This document shows, in pieces, positions 1 through 4,993 of a stretch of DNA of 10,130 nucleotides (the first letter of the stretch is position 1; each line of letters opens with the position of its first letter). Position numbers and translations under genes: made by a program. Under the pieces are notes generated by a model. That model had not been told where the DNA came from. It ran no database searches and was given only the letters and a program-made list of their open reading frames with translations. The stretch is from JBOHUX01 sp050734915 (GTDB lineage: Bacteria; Chloroflexota; Dormibacteria; Dormibacterales; Dormibacteraceae): positions 1 to 10,130 of the forward strand of contig JBOHUX010000077.1 in assembly GCA_050734915.1 (NCBI GenBank), written 5' to 3'.

Positions 1-63
1 GGGCGCAGCTGAGCCGCTGCCGGGCGCAGCCGGACGGACGCCCGGCGCAGGTGGACGGACGCC
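1..63. repeat. 21-bp tandem repeat, three imperfect copies
   Basis: Units at 1-21, 22-42 and 43-63. The motif GGCGCAG recurs at 2, 23 and 44, and GGACGGACGCC recurs at 32 and 53, both exactly 21 bases apart. The period equals seven codons and falls inside the partial minus-strand gene, so it encodes a seven-residue protein repeat. The array may continue beyond the left edge. Confidence 0.7.
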
Positions 64-113
64 TCCGCCGCGCGCCGGCGGAGGACGGCCAGGAGGTCCT
101 CGAAGCTGTTCAC
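1..113 (-). CDS. 5' fragment of an unrecognised protein with 7-residue repeats (cut by left edge)
   Basis: A minus-strand reading frame starts at GTG (111-113) and stays open to the left edge, giving 37 residues that begin MNSFEDLLAVLRRR. No other ATG, GTG or TTG lies in frame before an upstream stop at 174-176, so this start is the only one available. The visible part looks like a basic, Leu/Ala/Arg-rich helix. Residues 18 onward repeat every seven residues (ASVHLRR, ASVRLRP, then a weaker third copy), encoded by 21-bp DNA repeats, which suggests a heptad or amphipathic helix. No Shine-Dalgarno sequence is seen. The sequence AATGAT lies six bases before the GTG and could be a -10 box for a leaderless transcript. 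It is divergent from otsB and would share its control region. I do not recognise the family. The fragment is short, so the call rests on start, composition and gene arrangement. Confidence 0.5.
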   Translation of the reverse strand, partial: MNSFEDLLAVLRRRAAEASVHLRRASVRLRPAAAQLR

Positions 114-136
114 GTCGCTATCATTATTGCTATCAA
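109..136 (+). promoter_or_regulatory. putative otsB promoter with extended -10
   Basis: TTCACG (109-114, 4/6 to TTGACA), a 16-base spacer, then TGC followed by TATCAA (131-136), which reads as an extended -10. An alternative -10, TATCAT (119-124, 5/6), has no matching -35. Transcription would start near 143. The heptamer GCTATCA occurs twice, at 117-123 and 129-135, one in each candidate -10, and might be an operator. The region is the only AT-rich patch between otsB and the divergent gene. Confidence 0.4.
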
Positions 137-160
137 GCGGCTGACTGTCGCAACGTTCGG

Positions 161-955
161 ATGACGTCCCCGGTTACGATCACCGGGGAGCTGATGCGGC
201 GGACGCTGGCCGGAGTCGAGCCGTCGTCCCTTCTCCTCGCCAGCGACTTCGACGGCACCCTGGCGGAGATCGTCCCCCGCCCCGAGGACGCCACCGGCCG
301 CCCCGAGTCGCTGCGTGCGCTGGCGGAGCTCGTCCCGCTCCTTCGCAAGGTGGCGGTGGTGAGCGGGCGAAGCCGGGCGGCCCTGGCGGCCGCGCTGCCG
401 GTCCCGGGCCTGACCCTGATCGGTGATTATGGGCTGGAGGCGCCGGATGCCGCCGAGCGGGAGGCGCTGAGCCGCTTCAACTCGGCCGCCGCCGGGATCG
501 TGGCCGGCCTGGCGGGCGCGCGGCTGGAGTCGAAGCCGGGCTCGAGCTCGATCCACTTCCGGCGGGCGCCGGAGCTGAGGATGCCGCTGCTGGAGGCGGT
601 GGCGCCGCTCGCCGCCTCGCTGGGCCTGAGGTCGGGGGAGGGGCGGATGGTGATCGAGGTCCGGCCCTTTCGAGCCGGCAAGGGTGCCACTGTCGGCCGC
701 CTCGTCGAAGAGCTGGATCCGGGAGCCGTCATCTTCGCCGGTGACGACGAGGGCGATGGGGACGCCTTCGAGTACGTGGGCGGTCTCCGGATCCCCCACC
801 TGACGCTCGGGATCGCCTCCCCGGAGAGCCCGGCCGGGCTGTTCGACGCCTGCGACGCCGTGCTGGACGGTCCGGCGCAGATGGGCGAGGTGCTCATCGA
901 CCTGGCCCGCTGGGCGTCCCGACCAGGTCGCGAAGATCCTGGAGCTGATGGCTGA
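161..955 (+). CDS. otsB: trehalose-6-phosphate phosphatase
   Basis: Removes phosphate from trehalose-6-phosphate to release trehalose, the last step of the OtsA-OtsB pathway in the cytoplasm. It is a HAD-superfamily protein of 264 residues, close to the usual bacterial length. Motif I DFDGTL is at 29-34, with nucleophile Asp29 and acid/base Asp31. Motif II SGRS is at 68-71. The family segment SKPGSSSIHFR is at 124-134 and IEVRP at 165-169. The motif III Lys is 174, and motif IV GDDEGDGDAF is at 194-203 with the Mg-binding acidic residues. The start is uncertain: ATG 161 has no Shine-Dalgarno sequence, while in-frame ATG 194 (12th codon) follows GGGGAG at 185-190, though at only three bases. 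Either keeps motif I. The last 62 bases overlap otsA on the opposite strand, an unusual layout because the two genes more often share an operon. No terminator is visible after it. Confidence 0.93.
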   Translation: MTSPVTITGELMRRTLAGVEPSSLLLASDFDGTLAEIVPRPEDATGRPESLRALAELVPLLRKVAVVSGRSRAALAAALPVPGLTLIGDYGLEAPDAAEREALSRFNSAAAGIVAGLAGARLESKPGSSSIHFRRAPELRMPLLEAVAPLAASLGLRSGEGRMVIEVRPFRAGKGATVGRLVEELDPGAVIFAGDDEGDGDAFEYVGGLRIPHLTLGIASPESPAGLFDACDAVLDGPAQMGEVLIDLARWASRPGREDPGADG

Positions 956-2414
956 TCCAGCGATCGATGTCGTTGGTCCGCACCACCCTTCGGATGGCGT
1001 CTCCCCGCCGGCGTCGCTCGTCCGCCGGAAGTGAGAGGGCCTCGTAGAGGGCGTCGGCCGTGGCATCCACGTCGAAGGGGTTGATGGTCAGGGCGTGCGT
1101 GCCCAGTTCCTCGTGCGCGCCCGCGTTCTCGGACAGCACCAGCACCCCGTCGGTGCGGTTGACCAGCATCCCCTCCTTGGCGACCAGGTTCATGCCGTCG
1201 TAGATGGGGTTGACCAGCAGCACGTCGAAGTTGCGGTAGGCGGCGACGGCGCGACGGATGTTGTCGCCCAGCTCGAGGATGATCGGCTGCCAGCCCTCGC
1301 CGCCGAGCTGCTGATTGATGCGGGCGGCCGTCTGGCGGATGCGCCGGAGGTAGTCGCGGTAGTTGGGGACGTCCTGCCGTGAGGGCTGCAGGAAGGCCCA
1401 GAACTGGACCTCGCCGGCCAGCTCGGGGTGGCTCTCGAGCAGGCGTTCGTAGGCGAGGAACCCGCGCACGATGTTCTTGGAGGGATCGGTCCGGTCGACG
1501 CGCACGATCAGGCGCTGGGGCCGCCAGGCGGCAAGCCGCTCCTCCTCGCGGGCGACCCCGCCTGAGGTCGCCATCCTCTCCAGGGCGCCGACGTCGATCG
1601 AGATCGGATAGGACCGCACCCATACCACACGGCCCCGGTGGAGCACCGCCCGCTCCCGGTGGTCGACGCGGGCACCCGTGTTCTCCTCGCAGGTGATCAG
1701 GAAGTTGCGCACGTCGAGGCTGGACTGAAAGCCCACCACGTCGTTGGCGAGCAGCCCGTCGACGATCGCGTCGCGCATGCGCTGGGAGAGGATCTTCCAG
1801 TACTGCGGAGTGGGCCAGGGGATGTGGACGAACTGCTGCAGCACCGCCTCGGGCACCATCTGCCGGACCACCCGCGGGGCCAGGTAGAGCTGGTAGTCCT
1901 GGGTCAGGATGAGCGGCGGCCGCCGCGCTCGCCGGGCGACCTTGGCGACGATTGTGGCCACCTCTCGGTTGACCTCCACGTAGCCCTCGTCCCAGGCGTA
2001 GCGGAGGTCGTCGTCGATGACCGGTTCGTGGGTCAGATCCCAGAGGTAGTGCTGGATGAACCAGAGGAGGGGGTTCGCGATCACCGAGTAGTACATGTGG
2101 TACTGCTCGGGGGTGGGTGTCGCGTAGTGGATGGAGATCCCGGACCGCCCCGTCGGAACGGCCTTGCCGGTCGCCGCCAGGTCGCGCTCGAGATCGCCCC
2201 GGGCGACCGCCACCCAGGGGGCACTGGTCGCCTCGGCGACCGTCAGCAGCGCCGTCACCAACCCCCCCTGCCCGCGCCTGAACGAGCCGTCGGCGGTGGG
2301 CTCGTAGGGGGCCCGATTGCTGACGATGATCGGGGACCACGGCCCCAGCACCCGTTCGGTGTAGCTCCGAAGCGAGCGGCCGACGTCGGGACTTGACAAG
2401 CTTTGTTCCTTCAC
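894..2414 (-). CDS. otsA: trehalose-6-phosphate synthase (GT20 family)
   Basis: Transfers glucose from UDP-glucose (or another NDP-glucose) to glucose-6-phosphate, giving trehalose-6-phosphate for OtsB. At 506 residues it is slightly longer than E. coli OtsA. Landmarks in order: IIVSNRAPY (29-37), the glycine loop QGGLVTAL (49-56), QDYQLYLAP (172-180) with the Asp equivalent to E. coli Asp130, HIPWPTPQ (198-205) with the His equivalent to His154, the donor-phosphate Arg308 and Lys313 in VDRTDPSKN (five apart, as Arg262/Lys267), PSRQDVPNY (344-352), DGMNLVAKE (406-414), and AGAHEELG (431-438). The loop VDRTDPSKN differs from the common VDRLDYxKG form, so a related GT20 activity is possible, but adjacent otsB favours trehalose. 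The GTG start at 2414 lacks a Shine-Dalgarno sequence and sits inside an inverted repeat. In-frame GTG at 2351 (codon 22) is a possible later start that still precedes the first motif. Confidence 0.93.
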   Translation of the reverse strand: MKEQSLSSPDVGRSLRSYTERVLGPWSPIIVSNRAPYEPTADGSFRRGQGGLVTALLTVAEATSAPWVAVARGDLERDLAATGKAVPTGRSGISIHYATPTPEQYHMYYSVIANPLLWFIQHYLWDLTHEPVIDDDLRYAWDEGYVEVNREVATIVAKVARRARRPPLILTQDYQLYLAPRVVRQMVPEAVLQQFVHIPWPTPQYWKILSQRMRDAIVDGLLANDVVGFQSSLDVRNFLITCEENTGARVDHRERAVLHRGRVVWVRSYPISIDVGALERMATSGGVAREEERLAAWRPQRLIVRVDRTDPSKNIVRGFLAYERLLESHPELAGEVQFWAFLQPSRQDVPNYRDYLRRIRQTAARINQQLGGEGWQPIILELGDNIRRAVAAYRNFDVLLVNPIYDGMNLVAKEGMLVNRTDGVLVLSENAGAHEELGTHALTINPFDVDATADALYEALSLPADERRRRGDAIRRVVRTNDIDRWISHQLQDLRDLVGTPSGPGR

Positions 2415-2421
2415 TTACAGT
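2393..2421 (+). promoter_or_regulatory. sigma70-like promoter for the small unknown gene
   Basis: TTGACA (2393-2398, consensus -35), a 17-base spacer, then TACAGT (2416-2421, 4/6 to TATAAT). Transcription would start near 2428, giving a leader of about 54 bases before the TTG start at 2482. The -35 lies inside the first codons of otsA on the other strand. This is the best -35/-10 pair in the window. Confidence 0.65.
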
Positions 2422-2441
2422 CGCACTATCACTTAAGGAAC
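2405..2441. repeat. inverted repeat with internal direct repeats at the otsA start
   Basis: GTTCCTT (2405-2411) and AAGGAAC (2435-2441) form a perfect 7-bp inverted repeat around 23 bases. Inside it TCACTTA occurs twice, at 2411-2417 and 2429-2435, 18 bases apart. The structure covers the otsA GTG (2412-2414), the plus-strand -10 box, and part of the proposed otsA -10. Position suggests an operator acting on both genes. No specific regulator family is recognised. Confidence 0.45.
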
Positions 2442-2445
2442 TCTA
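2440..2445 (-). promoter_or_regulatory. possible otsA -10 box (TAGAGT)
   Basis: On the minus strand TAGAGT (4/6 to TATAAT) would start transcription near 2433, about 20 bases before the GTG at 2414. The same hexamer precedes recQ at 9583-9588. No convincing -35 is seen at 16-18 bases, so this rests on the hexamer and its position. Confidence 0.3.
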
Positions 2446-2481
2446 CAGCTGCGAACGGTTGGCCACTGTTGGGGGAGTGAA

Positions 2482-2796
2482 TTGCTGAGCGACGCAATCC
2501 GGGACATCGACCGGGCGGTGGTGACTCAAGAGCGCCGGCGGGCCGAGGTTTCCAAGGGTCGGGAGGCCATGCGGAAGCTCGACGTGTGGCTGGCCCACAT
2601 CGAAGACATGCTAGAGCGGGACTCGCGGACCGTGCCCGAGCCGCTGATGAAGGAGATCGGGCAGTTCCTGCGCCCGATCAGCCCCAAGCTCTACCGGAGC
2701 CTGCGCCGCAACCGCGTGCGGGACGCGGCCCGGCTGCTCGACACCCTCTTCGACGCCCAGGAGCAGGTCCTGCCCCGCTTCGAAAGGACGGCCTGA
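2482..2796 (+). CDS. small hypothetical protein, charged and helical
   Basis: 104 residues, starting at TTG 2482 behind a GGGGGAG Shine-Dalgarno sequence (2471-2477). A GTG inside that stretch (2477) is in another frame and stops at once. An in-frame ATG at 2569 would give a shorter protein beginning MRKLDVWLAH. The sequence is rich in Arg, Glu, Asp and Leu, has no Cys, no signal peptide and no membrane segment, and reads as several amphipathic helices. The C-terminal half (SPKLYRSLRRNRVRDAARL, residues 69-87) is strongly basic, so nucleic-acid or partner binding is possible but unproven. A consensus promoter 60 bases upstream supports expression. I do not recognise a family. Divergent placement beside otsA may mean shared control but gives no function. 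Confidence 0.65.
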   Translation: MLSDAIRDIDRAVVTQERRRAEVSKGREAMRKLDVWLAHIEDMLERDSRTVPEPLMKEIGQFLRPISPKLYRSLRRNRVRDAARLLDTLFDAQEQVLPRFERTA

Positions 2797-2839
2797 CCGA
2801 AAGCTCCGCTGTCTTGCCGGCGGGGCGGCGGGTCGGGGC

Positions 2840-3562
2840 TCAACCGACGTGCCCCCCGAGCAGGCCGAGGGTGACGACGACCGCGAACGCGTTCTGGCAG
2901 GCGTGCATCGCGAACGAGTTGAGTGTCGAGCCGGTGCGCTCGTACATGATCGCCGCCGCGATCCCGAAGACGAAGAGGAACGGGAACGCCGCCGGAAGGA
3001 GGTGCGCGGCGGCGAAGGTGGCGGCGCTGATGGCCGCGGCGGCGGCCGCCGGAGTCCGGCCCCGAAGCCATCCGAATAGCGCACCGCGGAAGAGCATCTC
3101 CTCGGCGGCGGGGCCCAGCAGCACCACCGTACCCACCGTGAGAGCCAGGAACAGCGGATCCCGGGCACGGCCGAAGAGGGCCACCGAGTTGCTCGGGCCA
3201 TGGCCGAGGAGGGGGGCGAGGAGGGCGGTCAGGAGGCCGCCGACGATGAGCGCCGCCAGCCACAGGACGGGGGCCAGCGTCAGATCCCGCCAGCTCGTGA
3301 AGTGGAAGCCGAGGCGATGTGCGAGGCCCCGAACCCCTCCGAACCCGGCCGCCATCGCGACCACGAGCACCAGGTAGGCCTCCAGCATGTAGAGCGCGCC
3401 CAGGTCGCCGCGCCGGGCGCGGGGGGCGGGGGCCGGCCACCCGGCCCGGGCAGTGAATCCGGTCGCGACGACCAGGAGGGCGGAGACGGCCAGCCAGCCG
3501 ATCACGACCACCAGGAGCCGGCGGCCGCCGATGCGAGGTGGCGAGGTCTCGGCCCTGGGCAT
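2840..3562 (-). CDS. CPBP-family intramembrane metalloprotease (CAAX/Abi type)
   Basis: A polytopic membrane protein of 240 residues with the three motifs of the CPBP (CAAX protease and bacteriocin-processing, Abi) family: EEMLFR at 154-159 (EExxxR, with paired Glu as catalytic/metal-binding residues), FAAAH at 183-187 (FxxxH) and HACQN at 220-224 (HxxxN). Hydrophobic segments lie near 16-36, 57-75, 97-120, 137-153, 171-187, 191-206 and 217-236. Families of this kind cleave substrates within the membrane. Members are linked to prenyl-protein processing, bacteriocin immunity and signalling, and the substrate here cannot be told. The ATG (3560-3562) overlaps the probable ATG of the divergent exporter gene. 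AGGGG lies one base before it, too close to act as a normal ribosome binding site. The 3' end faces the small unknown gene across 43 bases. Confidence 0.85.
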   Translation of the reverse strand: MPRAETSPPRIGGRRLLVVVIGWLAVSALLVVATGFTARAGWPAPAPRARRGDLGALYMLEAYLVLVVAMAAGFGGVRGLAHRLGFHFTSWRDLTLAPVLWLAALIVGGLLTALLAPLLGHGPSNSVALFGRARDPLFLALTVGTVVLLGPAAEEMLFRGALFGWLRGRTPAAAAAAISAATFAAAHLLPAAFPFLFVFGIAAAIMYERTGSTLNSFAMHACQNAFAVVVTLGLLGGHVG

Positions 3563-3566
3563 GCCC
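3557..3566. promoter_or_regulatory. GGGCATGCCC palindrome carrying both divergent ATG codons
   Basis: A perfect 10-bp palindrome whose central CATG supplies the protease ATG on the minus strand (3560-3562) and the exporter ATG on the plus strand (3561-3563). Just to its right is the AT-rich patch CTAATAT (3567-3573), the only one nearby, which may hold -10 elements. If both starts are right, neither mRNA has room for an upstream ribosome binding site from this patch. Confidence 0.45.
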
Positions 3567-4127
3567 CTAATATCTGCTCACCAAGTGCTCGGCCTCCTGC
3601 TCGTCGCCGTCTCGGTCGGGCTCAGCAACTTCGCGGGGGCGATCGGCATCGGCCTCAGCGGAGTGGACAACCGGACCCGGCTCCGGGTCGGCATCGCCTT
3701 CGGTCTCTTCGAGGCGATCATGCCCGTGATCGGCCTGCTGATCGGAGAGAGCGTGGCCGGACCGCTCGGCCACTACGGTCGCTATGCCGGGGGGGCGCTG
3801 CTGGTGGCGACCGGGATCTACACGATCTGGAAGGGCCGGGGTGACTCCGACCTCGAGAGCCGCGGCCCGCTCCAGGCCCGGCAGCTGATCGTGACCGCGT
3901 TCGCGCTCAGCATCGACAACCTGGTGGTCGGCTTCGCGCTGGGGGTCTACCGGATCCCGATCGCCCTGGCGGCGGTGGTGATCGCGGCGGTCAGCGTCGC
4001 GCTCTCGCTCCTCGGCCTCGAGCTCGGGAGCCGCCTCGGCGCGCGCATCGAGTCCCTCAGCGAGGAGATCGGTGGCGGCATCCTGATCCTGGTGGGGCTG
4101 CTGATCGGATCAGGTCTCCTGAGATGA
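3561..4127 (+). CDS. MntP-like manganese efflux pump (DUF204)
   Basis: A 188-residue inner-membrane protein, the same length as E. coli MntP, with about six membrane segments arranged as two related halves. The second half carries the family signature ALSIDNLVVGF (115-125), in which Asp119 matches the essential Asp of the E. coli second repeat. GLFEAIMPVIG (48-58) matches the E. coli GAVETLTPLIG segment. In the first half the usual DAFAAS is SNFAGA (22-27), so the first repeat lacks its Asp. MntP proteins export Mn(II), and the altered site leaves room for a different ion or mechanism. The frame is open further upstream (to 3453), but that stretch is antisense to the protease gene and unlike a membrane N-terminus. 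ATG 3561 is chosen. GTG 3585 would place the first helix exactly as in E. coli MntP and follows TAATAT by 11 bases, so it is a real alternative. Confidence 0.8.
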   Translation: MPLISAHQVLGLLLVAVSVGLSNFAGAIGIGLSGVDNRTRLRVGIAFGLFEAIMPVIGLLIGESVAGPLGHYGRYAGGALLVATGIYTIWKGRGDSDLESRGPLQARQLIVTAFALSIDNLVVGFALGVYRIPIALAAVVIAAVSVALSLLGLELGSRLGARIESLSEEIGGGILILVGLLIGSGLLR

Positions 4128-4148
4128 TCGCGGCCTGCCCGGGGACAA

Positions 4149-4154
4149 TAGGAT
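4149..4154 (+). promoter_or_regulatory. possible -10 box (TAGGAT) just before the hydratase gene
   Basis: TAGGAT lies seven bases before the GTG at 4162, the spacing expected of a leaderless transcript. The AGGA within it (4150-4153) could instead be a Shine-Dalgarno sequence eight bases before the GTG. No -35 is seen. The two readings cannot be separated from sequence alone. Confidence 0.35.
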
Positions 4155-4161
4155 AAGCACC

Positions 4162-4956
4162 GTGCCCGACGCCCCCACCCTGGACGAGGTGCTCGTCTCG
4201 GCCTCCGGCGCCATCGCCACCGTCACCCTCAACCGGCCCGGGCAGCGCAACCCGCTCGGTCCCGGCATGCTGCGCGATCTGATCGCCGCGTTCAGCTGGT
4301 GCCGCGATCAGGAGGAGGTCCGGGCCGTGGTGCTGACCGGCGCCGGCGAGAAGGCCTTCTCGGCGGGCGCCGACCTCTCCTCGTTCGGGGGTTCCGACTC
4401 CGACCTCGACCGGCACCGCGGCCGGCATGCCTTCGTGCGGCTGTTCCAGCTCATGCGCGGCCTCGGCAAGCCGATCGTGGCGCGGGTCAACGGCCACGCG
4501 CTGGCGGGGGGGTTCGGACTTGCCTGCTCCTGTGACCTGCTGGTGGCCGCGGACCACGCGACGTTCGGCACCCCGGAGGTGAACGTGGGCGTCTGGCCGA
4601 TGATGATCCAGGCCGTCCTGCGCCGGGACATCCCGCGCAAGGTGCTCCTCGAGATGGTGATGCTGGGCGACCGCTGGAGCGCTTCCCAGATGCGCGAGTG
4701 GGGTCTCGTCAACCGGGTCGTGCCGGCGGCCGGGCTGGATGCGGCGACGGGCGCGCTCGCCGCCCGCCTGGCGGAGAAGCCGGCGGCCGTGATGAGGCTG
4801 GGCAGGGACGCCTTCTACCGGCAGGAGGACCTCGCCTTCGACGCCGCGCTCGACTACCTCGTAAGCCAGCTCGCGCTGGTCACCCTGACCGAGGACAGCA
4901 AGGAGGGCATCCAGGCCTTCCTCGAGAAGCGCCCCCCCGATTGGAAGGGGCTTTGA
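4162..4956 (+). CDS. enoyl-CoA hydratase/isomerase (crotonase) family protein
   Basis: 264 residues, full length for the crotonase fold, starting at GTG. NRPGQRNPL (24-32) and AFSAGADL (65-72) form the CoA site and first oxyanion-hole strand. NGHALAGGFGLACSCD (110-125) supplies the second oxyanion peptide, and FGTPEV (135-140) carries Glu139. Aligned with rat mitochondrial enoyl-CoA hydratase, Glu139 equals catalytic Glu164, but the position of Glu144 is Gly119. With only one of the two glutamates, normal hydration is doubtful, and double-bond isomerisation or a related acyl-CoA reaction is as likely. It lies 37 bases before an acyl-CoA carboxylase carboxyltransferase on the same strand. That pairing is known from leucine and similar degradation pathways (methylglutaconyl-CoA hydratase with methylcrotonyl-CoA carboxylase), though the missing Glu argues against a standard LiuC. 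The family is certain, the substrate unknown. Confidence 0.9.
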   Translation: MPDAPTLDEVLVSASGAIATVTLNRPGQRNPLGPGMLRDLIAAFSWCRDQEEVRAVVLTGAGEKAFSAGADLSSFGGSDSDLDRHRGRHAFVRLFQLMRGLGKPIVARVNGHALAGGFGLACSCDLLVAADHATFGTPEVNVGVWPMMIQAVLRRDIPRKVLLEMVMLGDRWSASQMREWGLVNRVVPAAGLDAATGALAARLAEKPAAVMRLGRDAFYRQEDLAFDAALDYLVSQLALVTLTEDSKEGIQAFLEKRPPDWKGL

Positions 4957-4970
4957 GCCGGCCGGCCGGC
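4957..4970. repeat. 14-bp GC palindrome between hydratase and carboxyltransferase
   Basis: GCCGGCCGGCCGGC follows the hydratase stop codon directly and is perfectly self-complementary. No T-run follows, so it is not a standard terminator. It might stabilise mRNA ends between co-transcribed genes, or be chance in GC-rich DNA. Confidence 0.3.
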
Positions 4971-4993
4971 ACGGCGGCGCTGGTGGGAAAGGC

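Noticed and set aside
62..84. A perfect 9-bp stem (CCTCCGCCG / CGGCGGAGG) with a 5-base loop as a terminator
   Set aside because: There is no T-run, and it lies within the likely coding sequence of the partial minus-strand gene. GC-rich Arg/Ala codons can produce it.
427..2340. A 637-codon minus-strand open frame across otsB and otsA
   Set aside because: It is out of frame with otsA, Arg/Gly/Pro/Ala-rich with no motif, and is a by-product of high GC over two well-supported genes.
2797..2839. A terminator between the convergent small gene and protease gene
   Set aside because: Only a 7-bp stem with a wobble and a 25-base loop can be drawn (2802-2808 with 2834-2840), without a T-run. Too weak to annotate.
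3453..3560. A 36-residue N-terminal extension of the MntP-like exporter
   Set aside because: It is antisense to the protease N-terminus, is Arg/Thr-rich and unlike an MntP start, and has no ribosome binding site.
2840..3562. The CPBP protease as part of a bacteriocin or abortive-infection locus
   Set aside because: No bacteriocin precursor, ABC exporter, toxin or other defence gene lies nearby. Family membership alone does not support it.
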